Positions 9,095-17,190 of a DNA stretch of 64,000 nt are shown here, piece after piece. Every line of letters starts with the position of its first letter. Positions within the stretch are counted from its first letter, which is position 1. The stretch is taken from assembly GCF_000300815.1 (NCBI RefSeq), contig NZ_AMRX01000008.1, forward strand, positions 248,001 to 312,000, given 5' to 3'. The notes beneath the pieces are model-generated. The model ran no database searches. It was given only the letters and a program-made list of their open reading frames with translations, and was not told where the DNA came from. The DNA comes from Gayadomonas joobiniege G7. Its GTDB lineage: Bacteria > Pseudomonadota > Gammaproteobacteria > Enterobacterales > Alteromonadaceae. Position numbers and translations under genes: made by a program.

Positions 9095-11548
9095 ATGTTA
9101 AATAAAATCACTCAAGTGTTACTTGCCAGTGCCTTGCCGTTTTTTATGCTTGCTTGTAGCGAAAGCACGGCAGACGCCAGCACTGAGGCGGCAAATGTTC
9201 AATCCTCTTCAGCAACACAATCACTGCAGGCATCTGCAAACCCTTTGGTTCAATCTGCACAGCAAAAAATGCAAACGCTAGAACAAAAAATGGCGCAGGC
9301 GCAAGCTAAAGGCATAGATGTTACTCGCGAAAAAACGGTTTTATGGTTTGCGAAAGAGTTTTTAAAATTTGCTGACTGGGATCAGAATAATCAAGCGGCA
9401 GTAGAAAAAGCGTTTTCGTATTACGGCCCATATAAAGACAGATCTAAACAATTAGCTGCTGATTTACCGGATTTTGAGCGTAAAAAAGTAAATGAGATAT
9501 TAGCGGCGGGCATTGCTGAGCTAACTTCAGTATTAAACGGTGAAATCAAGCGTCGCCCAGTTAATAAAGTTGACTGGCAAAATATTGAAGTGGCCGACAA
9601 TATGTTAAAAAGCAATGGTCGTCCTATTTTTTTATATGATTATTTTTCTAAAACAGTCGGCCAGCCACTGACCAATAAAGATATTTATAACGATCACTTG
9701 GGGGCCATTTATCATGGTGGTGAAAACTTATATCCAGTCGATCATGACAGAGCCATTAACTCCTTTTTATTAAAAGAAGACTGGAGCTATGATCAAGCAT
9801 TGTTAAAAGAAGTCACCGAAATTGACAACTCCAATGTTGGTTTTTTAATTTATTGGAATATGGGGATTCCAGAGTGGGTTGAAAAACAAGAGCCAGAAGT
9901 ACGTAAAGGACGCTCGCTGTTTACCGGATACGATATTGATAACCCCTTAGTTCGTAAGCTTTGGGGTAAAATTGCTAAAGATACCGGCGAGCTAACCCGC
10001 GGCAAAAAAGTGACCCAATTGGGTTATATCCTGGCCAACGAACCACATTGGTACTCTGAGTCAGATCACTGGAGTCACAGGTTCCAAGAGATGAATGATA
10101 TTTCATCTTATACATTAGAGAATTTCCGCAGCTGGTTAAAAGAAAAATATCAGGGCAATATCAAAGCGCTGAATCAAAATTGGGGCACAGAATTTAATAC
10201 ATTTTCTGCAGTCGATATCGACATTCCAATTAATAAAAATACGCAAGGAACACCCATTTGGTATGACTGGAACCGCTATCACATGGACAGAAGTATAAAC
10301 TGGTTTACTCACTTGCAAGGTGAATTGAGCAAAGGGAACCCAGACGCAGATACTCATATTAAAATCATGCCAAACATGTTCAGCGAAAATAATCGATCGC
10401 ATGGTATCGACGTAGAAGCCTTAACTGAGCTCACCAGCATGATAGGAAATGATGCAAAAGCAGCCGAAAAGCGCTTTTTGCATCTTAGTAAAGAGCAAGA
10501 GTGGGAAAAGCATTATGCTTATTTATGGGAAGAGCTCAGTGTTTCATACGACTTTATGGAGTCGGTTGCACCGAATAAAATTCATGTAAACTCAGAATCG
10601 CATTTTTTATCGGCGTCTTGGTGGCGTGATCTGGATACTTCAGTTGAGTACGTAGATAACGTTTACTGGTTAGCGACTTTACAAGGTATGGATGCAAATA
10701 TGGCTTGGTTTTGGGCGCGCGATCCGGATGGTTCGTTTGAAGATAGATTAGAAGGCGAGCTCAACTTTTTTGATCCTGCGCTGGCGGGGTCGTTTGCAGG
10801 CTCGGTTAACCAGCAGCCACATATTGCCAATGCCTTTACCCAGGTTATGTACGACTTAAACAGCTTTTCAGAAGAAATTATTGAATTGCGTAAACAGCGC
10901 AGGCCTATCCGCATGTTTTACTCTGAAACCTCGGCTATTAATAAAAAATCTCATATGTCGCAGCAATTTAAGCTGTATGAAAAATTATTTTTTGAAGGCT
11001 TCCCGGTCGGTTATGCAACTAAAAATATTATCAACAAACAGGATAATCAGCAGTGGGATTCTATTGTTGTTTATAAAACTGAATTTGTGACCCAAGCCGA
11101 ATTGGCGGCTTTACAAAGTTATTTAGATCAAGGCGGCACTGTGATTGTAGATAGTGCAAAAAGTTTAAGTAAAAACGAATATGGGCAGCCTCACAAGCAG
11201 TCTTTAACCGCAAGCAAGGGTGAGTTGATTCAATTAGATGGCAAGCAGAGCGTCAGCGAGATACGTGATTTGGCACTCGCTAAATCAGCGGCTGGTCTAC
11301 CAGAGGTTCAACTGCTTCAAGACAATGGCACAGAGCATAAAGGCGTTCGTTGGCAAGCGGTTAAGCAGGCCGACGCTAGTTATTTAGTCAGTTTATTAAA
11401 TTTAGGTAAAACGACTGCAAAAATTAGTCTAGGTGTAAAAGATAAAAGCTCTGTCAGTGTTATTGATATGTTTACCCAAAACAGTCAAGCAACTGAGTTT
11501 GAAATACCGTCAAAAGGCGTTATGTTGCTAAAAGTTAGCGCTAAATAA
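9095..11548 (+). CDS. GH42-like (clan GH-A) glycoside hydrolase lipoprotein
   Basis: Probable surface or periplasmic glycosidase of 817 residues. The lipobox MLAC places the lipidated Cys at residue 21, followed by a Ser/Ala/Gln-rich linker. A TIM-barrel region spans about 165-600: LGYILANEPHW (Glu about 316) fits the acid/base strand, and FRSWLKEKYQ.NIKALNQNWGTEF (about 344-367) closely resembles the GH42 signature. HVNSESHF (Glu about 501) is a candidate nucleophile. Residues about 620-700 look like the GH42 trimerisation domain, and the last about 60 form a beta domain. GH42 enzymes are usually beta-galactosidases of about 650-700 residues; the extra N-terminal 150 residues are unusual. 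GH50 agarase is the main alternative. Substrate is inferred from the neighbouring receptors. Confidence 0.72.
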   Translation: MLNKITQVLLASALPFFMLACSESTADASTEAANVQSSSATQSLQASANPLVQSAQQKMQTLEQKMAQAQAKGIDVTREKTVLWFAKEFLKFADWDQNNQAAVEKAFSYYGPYKDRSKQLAADLPDFERKKVNEILAAGIAELTSVLNGEIKRRPVNKVDWQNIEVADNMLKSNGRPIFLYDYFSKTVGQPLTNKDIYNDHLGAIYHGGENLYPVDHDRAINSFLLKEDWSYDQALLKEVTEIDNSNVGFLIYWNMGIPEWVEKQEPEVRKGRSLFTGYDIDNPLVRKLWGKIAKDTGELTRGKKVTQLGYILANEPHWYSESDHWSHRFQEMNDISSYTLENFRSWLKEKYQGNIKALNQNWGTEFNTFSAVDIDIPINKNTQGTPIWYDWNRYHMDRSINWFTHLQGELSKGNPDADTHIKIMPNMFSENNRSHGIDVEALTELTSMIGNDAKAAEKRFLHLSKEQEWEKHYAYLWEELSVSYDFMESVAPNKIHVNSESHFLSASWWRDLDTSVEYVDNVYWLATLQGMDANMAWFWARDPDGSFEDRLEGELNFFDPALAGSFAGSVNQQPHIANAFTQVMYDLNSFSEEIIELRKQRRPIRMFYSETSAINKKSHMSQQFKLYEKLFFEGFPVGYATKNIINKQDNQQWDSIVVYKTEFVTQAELAALQSYLDQGGTVIVDSAKSLSKNEYGQPHKQSLTASKGELIQLDGKQSVSEIRDLALAKSAAGLPEVQLLQDNGTEHKGVRWQAVKQADASYLVSLLNLGKTTAKISLGVKDKSSVSVIDMFTQNSQATEFEIPSKGVMLLKVSAK

Positions 11549-11560
11549 TGCGCTTTATCT

Positions 11561-11595
11561 AGTGCAAGCCGAGTTGATTAGGCGCGGCTTGCACT
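11561..11595. terminator. Bidirectional terminator-like hairpin
   Basis: AGTGCAAGCCG (11561-11571) pairs with CGGCTTGCACT (11585-11595) as an 11-bp perfect stem with a 13-base loop. It lies between the convergent GH42-like and halogenase genes, followed by TGTTT on the plus strand. Confidence 0.7.
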
Positions 11596-11605
11596 TGTTT
11601 ATACG

Positions 11606-13120
11606 TCATTGTTTATTTAATAAAGCCGCTAAATAATCGGCGTGGCTAAGCTTTTCGGCAGCACTTCTGTGCAATGCCTGATACGAATCTTTTAACGCCC
11701 CCTCTATCATATTGGTATTTGAACGCGCGACCAGGGGATCTTGTCCCGTTGGCATTAAGCCCATGCCTGTAAGTACTGCGTACCAAGAGTCGGTTGCAAA
11801 TAAATCATCTGGATTATGCTGTAAGCGGCCATAATTTTTAAATAGTGCTAATTTTTGTTGCAGCGAGTCGGGGATTACGGCATGTTGCCAGCAGCGCCAA
11901 AACTCCGAATCCGTGCGCTCGCTTAAACAGTAGTGGGCTATTATAAAATCCCGAATATTAAGATACTCGCTATCCATGCGCCTGTTATATTCGTTTGTCG
12001 TCGCCTCGGATAGGTTTTTGTCAGGTAAACTTTGCACAAAATTGAGCACAGCTTTCATAATTAAATGAATGCTGGTTGACTCTAGCGGCTCTAAAAAACC
12101 TGAAGAAAGGCCCACACTTAAACAGTTTTTATACCAGATTTTATTGCGTTTTCCGGTTCTAAAACGGACCTGACGTGGCTCAGTTAAGCAGTTTTGTTCG
12201 CCAAGTTGTTCTACTAAGTGATCACTGGCTTGCTCAGGGCTGGTAAAATCCCGGCTAAAAACATAACCGTTACCAGTGCGGCTTTGCAATGGGATCTGCC
12301 AGCACCAACCTGATGGCTGCGCAATGGCTCTAGTATAAGGACGCGGCGCTTGGTGAGCTTTACTCTGTAGTGCGATAGCTGTATCTACCGGCAAATATTC
12401 TTGCCAGTCTTGATAGCCAACCCGTAAGGCTTTATTTATTAACACCGCGGCTTGGCCACTGCAATCAAAATAAAAATCGCCGCTGAGGTTTCCGTGTTGT
12501 TTCAACGTTAAATCTTTTATTGTGCCCGACGGCGACAGATTAACCTGTTCAACCCTATCTGAGATGTGGGTGACCCCTAAATTTAAGCTATAAGACTTTA
12601 AATAATCAGCGACCAAAGCGGCATTAAAATGCAGCGCAAATGCACTGGCGCTTAAATTACTTTTTTCTCCGGGGCGTGGGGCATAAAATCGGTTTTGTTC
12701 GGCTAAATGCACAGCAGGTGAAAAATCGGTAAACTGAAACTGACCTTGCTGAGCGTAATGGTTTAACCAATGTTGATAAAAATCTAGCCCATCTATTTGG
12801 TTGCCAATTTTGCCAAATGGATGCCAATAGTTATGATTATTTTGCCGCCAGTTTTCAAATTTAATGGCGAGTTTAAAAGTTGAATCTGTGTTTTTTATAA
12901 AGTCTTTCAGTGGTATTCGTAAAAACGCAAGCAGATCAACAAAAGAGGGGATAGTGGCTTCGCCAACCCCTATCGTTGGGATATCTGGCGCTTCGATTAA
13001 ACTAATATTAACTTTTAGGTGTTTTAGGCTGTGGGCTAATATGGCTGCGGTCATCCAACCAGCTGTACCACCACCAACAATCACATAATTTTGAATAGGG
13101 TTTATTTTTGGTATTTGCAT
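11606..13120 (-). CDS. Tryptophan-halogenase-family flavoprotein
   Basis: FAD-dependent halogenase-family protein of 504 residues. Visible motifs: the dinucleotide-binding GGGTAGW (about 16-22), the conserved Lys in TFKLAIKFENW (about 83), the family-specific WCWQIP (about 272-277), and GFLEPLESTS (about 341-350), which carries the catalytic-region Glu. In flavin-dependent tryptophan halogenases that Lys and Glu are required for chlorination, so this copy is not obviously degenerate. In marine polysaccharide degraders such genes typically accompany TonB receptors, and their real substrate is unknown. It lies 46 bp downstream of a receptor gene on the same strand, separated by a hairpin. The neighbouring genes do not point to tryptophan or secondary metabolism. 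Confidence 0.9.
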   Translation of the reverse strand: MQIPKINPIQNYVIVGGGTAGWMTAAILAHSLKHLKVNISLIEAPDIPTIGVGEATIPSFVDLLAFLRIPLKDFIKNTDSTFKLAIKFENWRQNNHNYWHPFGKIGNQIDGLDFYQHWLNHYAQQGQFQFTDFSPAVHLAEQNRFYAPRPGEKSNLSASAFALHFNAALVADYLKSYSLNLGVTHISDRVEQVNLSPSGTIKDLTLKQHGNLSGDFYFDCSGQAAVLINKALRVGYQDWQEYLPVDTAIALQSKAHQAPRPYTRAIAQPSGWCWQIPLQSRTGNGYVFSRDFTSPEQASDHLVEQLGEQNCLTEPRQVRFRTGKRNKIWYKNCLSVGLSSGFLEPLESTSIHLIMKAVLNFVQSLPDKNLSEATTNEYNRRMDSEYLNIRDFIIAHYCLSERTDSEFWRCWQHAVIPDSLQQKLALFKNYGRLQHNPDDLFATDSWYAVLTGMGLMPTGQDPLVARSNTNMIEGALKDSYQALHRSAAEKLSHADYLAALLNKQ

Positions 13121-13130
13121 GCAATTAAAA

Positions 13131-13155
13131 TCACCCGACGTAAGGCGTCGGGTGA
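13131..13155 (-). terminator. Terminator or attenuator between receptor and halogenase genes
   Basis: TCACCCGACG (13131-13140) and CGTCGGGTGA (13146-13155) form a 10-bp perfect, GC-rich stem with a 5-base loop. On the minus strand it is followed by TTTTAATT. It lies 11 bases after the receptor stop and just before the halogenase start, so it should reduce read-through between the two. Confidence 0.8.
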
Positions 13156-13166
13156 TGCCTGTTAAA

Positions 13167-15983
13167 TTAGTACTTAATGGTAATACCCGCTTGCAAGCGG
13201 CGACCCGAATAAGATACTAAAGTAACACGTTCGCGAACATCTGCATATTCTAAGATGTTTTCATTGGTCAGATTTATCGCCTCAGCACTCAAGGTGATAT
13301 TTTCATCAATATCGTACGAGGTACTAAAATCTAGCTGACCATATTCATCAACATGGTGTGGTAAGCTTCCCCCATTATTGCCTTGGCGCAGGTTTAAAAA
13401 CTTGTCGCGCCAGTTGTAGGCGATTCTGGCTTGAAAACCATCTTTGTCATAAAACGCAATTAGGTTGTAGGCGTGTTTTGACAAGCCTTCTACGCCTGTG
13501 CCCGGAGAGAGTACATTTTCTTGTTCAAACGCATCAATATTATCGTCTTCACTATCACTATAGGTATAGTTTGCTTGCACACCAAAACCACTCATCCAGC
13601 CCGGCAGGTAATCAAAATAATGTAAACCGGCAATTTCAGCGCCGGTCACAGAGCCGCCATCACGGTTGGTTTTTTCGGTGACTAATTCGTTTAATGGTCC
13701 CCAATCTTCAATGGTTACACCTGTCGGCACTGAGGTAACAGATTGTGAGATAAATGAATCAATTTTTTTGTGGAATAAACCAACACTATAACTATTGCCT
13801 GAGTCATCATAATGTTCTAATGATAGATCAAACTGAGTCGCTTTATATGGCTGTAAATAAGGATTGCCACCAGTTTGTGCAAAATCACCAGCACGTACAT
13901 CAGAGTATGCACGGTCAACACCTATATCTTCAATGGCAGGCCGGGTGATCACTTTGGCCGCGGCACCTTTTAAATAAAATCCGTTTTCAAAATCTAAATT
14001 AACATTCACACTAGGCAACAGCTCGTTATAATCTGTGCCTTCATTTATCGCGAGCGGGTCAGTATATTCAATCGATAATAAAACGCCGTCAGAAGATGTG
14101 CCATTGCTGTAATCTCGCTCAATCGATATGCGTTCTTTACGATAACCAAAAGATTCAGTTTCGGTTGAGACATAGCGTAAACCAAAATTACCCGACCATA
14201 AAAAGTGATCGTATTCACCATCAAAGTTCGCTTGCCCGTATACGGCAAAAGTTTCTTCTGTATTGCGAACAGATTCAGATGGTTTAGGTAGCTCAACCGC
14301 CCAATCAGGTTCCTTGCGGAGATCGCCAATTGCTTCGATATAACCAGGTAAATCTGTGATTAGCACAAAATCTCGCGGAAAGTCACCGGGTTCGTCGGCT
14401 AAAAAGTCCGCGTCGCTATTAATGGCAAAAAAGTCATCTGCTAAATCTAATGAGGTACCACAGATATTTACCTGCTCATCTTCTGGTAAATCTTCGTTAT
14501 AGCAGTTGTACGGGTTATTAAATACTTGTTTGGATTTTTCCCGATCGGTATAGGCAAAACCCATATCGATTGAGCGTAAAAATTCATGTTCTATTTCATA
14601 ACTCGCATCAAATTTAAATTCGATCACTTCATCTTCTAAGTTACGATAGTCAGTATCATTCCAGTGAGCACGGATGGCGGCTGGATCACTGGTATCTACG
14701 GTTGAGTCAATCGTAATAATGTCGCCGCCACGGCTGTCAAACTTGATATAGTCCTGCCCTTCGATCAAACCGAGTTCTTGATTCGGCTGATAACCTGGGT
14801 CACCAGGTTTTACACTCTGGTCAACATCTGGGTTAACAAAATGTGGTACAAACTGATTATTTTGTGGGGTGGCTTCGGCTTTTGAGTAAGCTAAATCGAC
14901 ATTAAATTTCCAATTATCAACATAAAGCTCTGTATTCCAGCCGGCCGCTAAAGTATCTGAAGATTCACCGACCACTTTAAATAAACCATCAATTGGGCTG
15001 GCCGCTTTAGTGGCGGCTAACGCAGTGCCATTTTCTGAAACAATAACATCTTGCCAGCCTGCATATTGCAGTGGAACTTGAATACCATTGCTTAGCGCTT
15101 CGCGGCTAAAGTCGGAATACAGTAGGTCAAACGTATGGGTTAAATCTTCTGTTGGCGCCCATTGTAAGGTGGTATTAAAACTCGTACGTTCTCGTTCTTC
15201 AGTATCCGAGCTGTAATAAGCGCGTCCAGGATACCAAATTTTACCGCTGGTAATGGCGTTTCCGTTGGTATCTGTGATGGGGCCCGGTGCCCACTCGGTA
15301 TTGGCGGCATCAAAAGTTTCCCAAAAGTTACTGCCAGCGCTATCAATGCGGTTAGTCACAGATAAATGTGATAAGCCGACTAAAACACCAAAGGTATTAT
15401 TTAAAAATGTATTGCTGACGATACCGCTGAATTTAGGATCATATTCTTCGGCTAAATCGTTATATCGCACGTGCACTGAACCTGCTGCTTGTAAACCAGG
15501 TGTTCTTAATGGTTTAGCTGTGGTCACGTTAACATAGGCACCTAAACTGCCTTCTGCAATATTGGCACGTGAGGCTTTGATGACATCTGCACCTGAAATT
15601 AACTCAGACGGCAAGACCTGAAAATCAAATTCGCGGCCACGATCTGTGGTTGCTATGGTTCTGTGGTTTATTTTTACCGCATTAAATTTAGGGCCAAAAC
15701 CACGCACAGTGACTTTTGCGCCTTCGCCATTAGTACGCGAAATAGAAACACCAGTAATACGCTGTAATGACTCTGCAACATTCTGGTCGGGGAATTTACC
15801 AATGTCTTCGGCCACTATGCTGTCTTGAATGGAAGGTGCATTTTTTTTAATGTCCATTGACTCGGTTAAACTACTGCGGATCCCGCTCACTTTAATTACT
15901 TCTGGTTCTTTTTCGGCGGCGTGGCTGTTTAATGCTGTTATTACGGCCAGGGTGACCGGTAGGATAGAGTGCTTAAGTTTCAT
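13167..15983 (-). CDS. TonB-dependent receptor, large carbohydrate-type
   Basis: Outer-membrane receptor of 938 residues. The signal peptide ends near SHAA (about 22), then a TonB-box region (PEVIKVSGIRSSLTESMDIKK) and the plug signature DSIVAEDIGKFPDQNVAESLQ...GVSISR, the hallmark of the TIGR01782-like family. Further plug motifs are KVTVRGFGPKFNAVKINHRT and EGSLGAYVNVTTAKPL. The barrel ends in RRLQAGITIKY with a terminal aromatic. It is transcribed toward the halogenase-like gene and away from the IclR regulator at 16218. Import of an oligosaccharide released from algal polysaccharide is the likely role; the ligand cannot be read from sequence. Confidence 0.93.
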   Translation of the reverse strand: MKLKHSILPVTLAVITALNSHAAEKEPEVIKVSGIRSSLTESMDIKKNAPSIQDSIVAEDIGKFPDQNVAESLQRITGVSISRTNGEGAKVTVRGFGPKFNAVKINHRTIATTDRGREFDFQVLPSELISGADVIKASRANIAEGSLGAYVNVTTAKPLRTPGLQAAGSVHVRYNDLAEEYDPKFSGIVSNTFLNNTFGVLVGLSHLSVTNRIDSAGSNFWETFDAANTEWAPGPITDTNGNAITSGKIWYPGRAYYSSDTEERERTSFNTTLQWAPTEDLTHTFDLLYSDFSREALSNGIQVPLQYAGWQDVIVSENGTALAATKAASPIDGLFKVVGESSDTLAAGWNTELYVDNWKFNVDLAYSKAEATPQNNQFVPHFVNPDVDQSVKPGDPGYQPNQELGLIEGQDYIKFDSRGGDIITIDSTVDTSDPAAIRAHWNDTDYRNLEDEVIEFKFDASYEIEHEFLRSIDMGFAYTDREKSKQVFNNPYNCYNEDLPEDEQVNICGTSLDLADDFFAINSDADFLADEPGDFPRDFVLITDLPGYIEAIGDLRKEPDWAVELPKPSESVRNTEETFAVYGQANFDGEYDHFLWSGNFGLRYVSTETESFGYRKERISIERDYSNGTSSDGVLLSIEYTDPLAINEGTDYNELLPSVNVNLDFENGFYLKGAAAKVITRPAIEDIGVDRAYSDVRAGDFAQTGGNPYLQPYKATQFDLSLEHYDDSGNSYSVGLFHKKIDSFISQSVTSVPTGVTIEDWGPLNELVTEKTNRDGGSVTGAEIAGLHYFDYLPGWMSGFGVQANYTYSDSEDDNIDAFEQENVLSPGTGVEGLSKHAYNLIAFYDKDGFQARIAYNWRDKFLNLRQGNNGGSLPHHVDEYGQLDFSTSYDIDENITLSAEAINLTNENILEYADVRERVTLVSYSGRRLQAGITIKY

Positions 15984-16217
15984 TTTTTCTCCATTTTTAT
16001 ATGAACAACTATACTCATATATAAACCTACACCGAATGAAAAATAAAATAAAACACTTTGTTAACTAAAAATAGTAAATACTTGACATTTTTTAACCTTT
16101 TTTGGGAATGGTCAACGAGCCACTAAACTTGGTCTCAAGGCCGTTTGGGTAAATGCAATATTATCTTTGCCATTTGTGTTATATGATCTTGATAAAACAA
16201 ACAATGGGATAAATTAG

Positions 16218-16991
16218 GTGACACAAAAGGCGACCGAAAATAAATATGCAGTTCCCGCATTAGACAAAGGGTTAGATATTTTAGAATATTTAACAACGCA
16301 AGAAATACCTAAATCGCAAACTGAAATTGCACATGGTTTAGGCCGTAAACCCAACGAAATATACCGCGTACTGGTTGGTTTAGAGGCACGAGGATATTTA
16401 ATTCGTGACGAATTGAGTGGCCGTTTTAGCTTAAGTTTAAAATTGTATAACCTATCGCGATCGATCTCGCCAATTGACCGTCTTAGACAAACAGCATTGC
16501 CTCACATGGAAGATCTAGCGGTGCGTATTGGCCAGTCTTGTCATTTAAGTATGTTGTATCAGAGCCAGACTATGGTGATCATTCAAGCCCGTAGTCAGGT
16601 GCCTGTGTCGATAAACATTGCTGAAGGCTCAGTATTTTCAACATTGCAGACCACCTCAGGTCTGGTGTTATTAGCAAATAGCAATGATGAAGTTAGAGAG
16701 ATGATTTTGCAGCGTGAAAAATCATTTCAGCGTCAAAACAAACAAAAAAAACAAGCCCTTTATCAGCAATTAGAAAACATTAGAGCAGACGGTTTTTTGC
16801 TTGCCGACAACCAAACCACTGAAGGCGTTTGTGATTTAGCCGCGCTCATAGGCCAACCGGAAGGTAAGGTGGTGGCGTCACTGGCAGTCTCTAGCTTAAA
16901 AAGCCGTGTTAGCTCCACCTCTCTGCAAGATAAAATGATAAAAGAAGTTAAAAAAACCGCGCAAAAAATTGCTCAGCAACTCGGTTGTTAG
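16218..16991 (+). CDS. IclR-family transcriptional regulator
   Basis: A 257-residue DNA-binding regulator starting with GTG. The N-terminal winged HTH spans about 12-75 (ALDKGLDILEYLTTQEIPKSQTEIAHGLGRKPNEIYRVLVGLEARGYL). The C-terminal IclR effector domain includes the conserved segment QTTSGLVLLAN and a C-terminal GFLLADNQTTEGVCDLAALI region where family members bind small-molecule ligands. It lies between two divergently arranged receptor loci, 199 bp before a receptor-pullulanase pair. An alpha-glucan-derived inducer and control of the downstream operon are plausible but inferred. Confidence 0.92.
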   Translation: MTQKATENKYAVPALDKGLDILEYLTTQEIPKSQTEIAHGLGRKPNEIYRVLVGLEARGYLIRDELSGRFSLSLKLYNLSRSISPIDRLRQTALPHMEDLAVRIGQSCHLSMLYQSQTMVIIQARSQVPVSINIAEGSVFSTLQTTSGLVLLANSNDEVREMILQREKSFQRQNKQKKQALYQQLENIRADGFLLADNQTTEGVCDLAALIGQPEGKVVASLAVSSLKSRVSSTSLQDKMIKEVKKTAQKIAQQLGC

Positions 16992-16995
16992 TTTT

Positions 16996-17011
16996 ATGCA
17001 TACGTATGCAT
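16996..17011. promoter_or_regulatory. Perfect 16-bp palindrome, putative operator 1
   Basis: ATGCATACGTATGCAT is identical to its reverse complement. It starts 5 bases after the IclR-type gene and about 180 bp before the downstream receptor start. A near copy lies 95 bp further on. Paired palindromes ahead of a sugar-uptake operon suggest operator sites; the binding protein is not known. Confidence 0.6.
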
Positions 17012-17090
17012 ATTCAGAAAATCAATTTTAATAGAATTTTAAGTTATTGAATCTTAATAAATTAATTGAAATGTGAAATATATGCATCGG

Positions 17091-17106
17091 ATGAATACGT
17101 ATGCAT
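17091..17106. promoter_or_regulatory. Imperfect palindrome, putative operator 2
   Basis: ATGAATACGTATGCAT differs from the perfect palindrome at 16996 by one base (A for C at the fourth position). It lies 85 bp before the receptor ATG at 17191. The centre-to-centre distance of 95 bp is about nine helical turns, compatible with looping. Confidence 0.55.
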
Positions 17107-17190
17107 AAACATACCCAAATGTGAACTTTATGTTTATTCTCTAAGAACATTAATTTAACAAACGTTATTTATGTTCTATGGGGAGAACTT

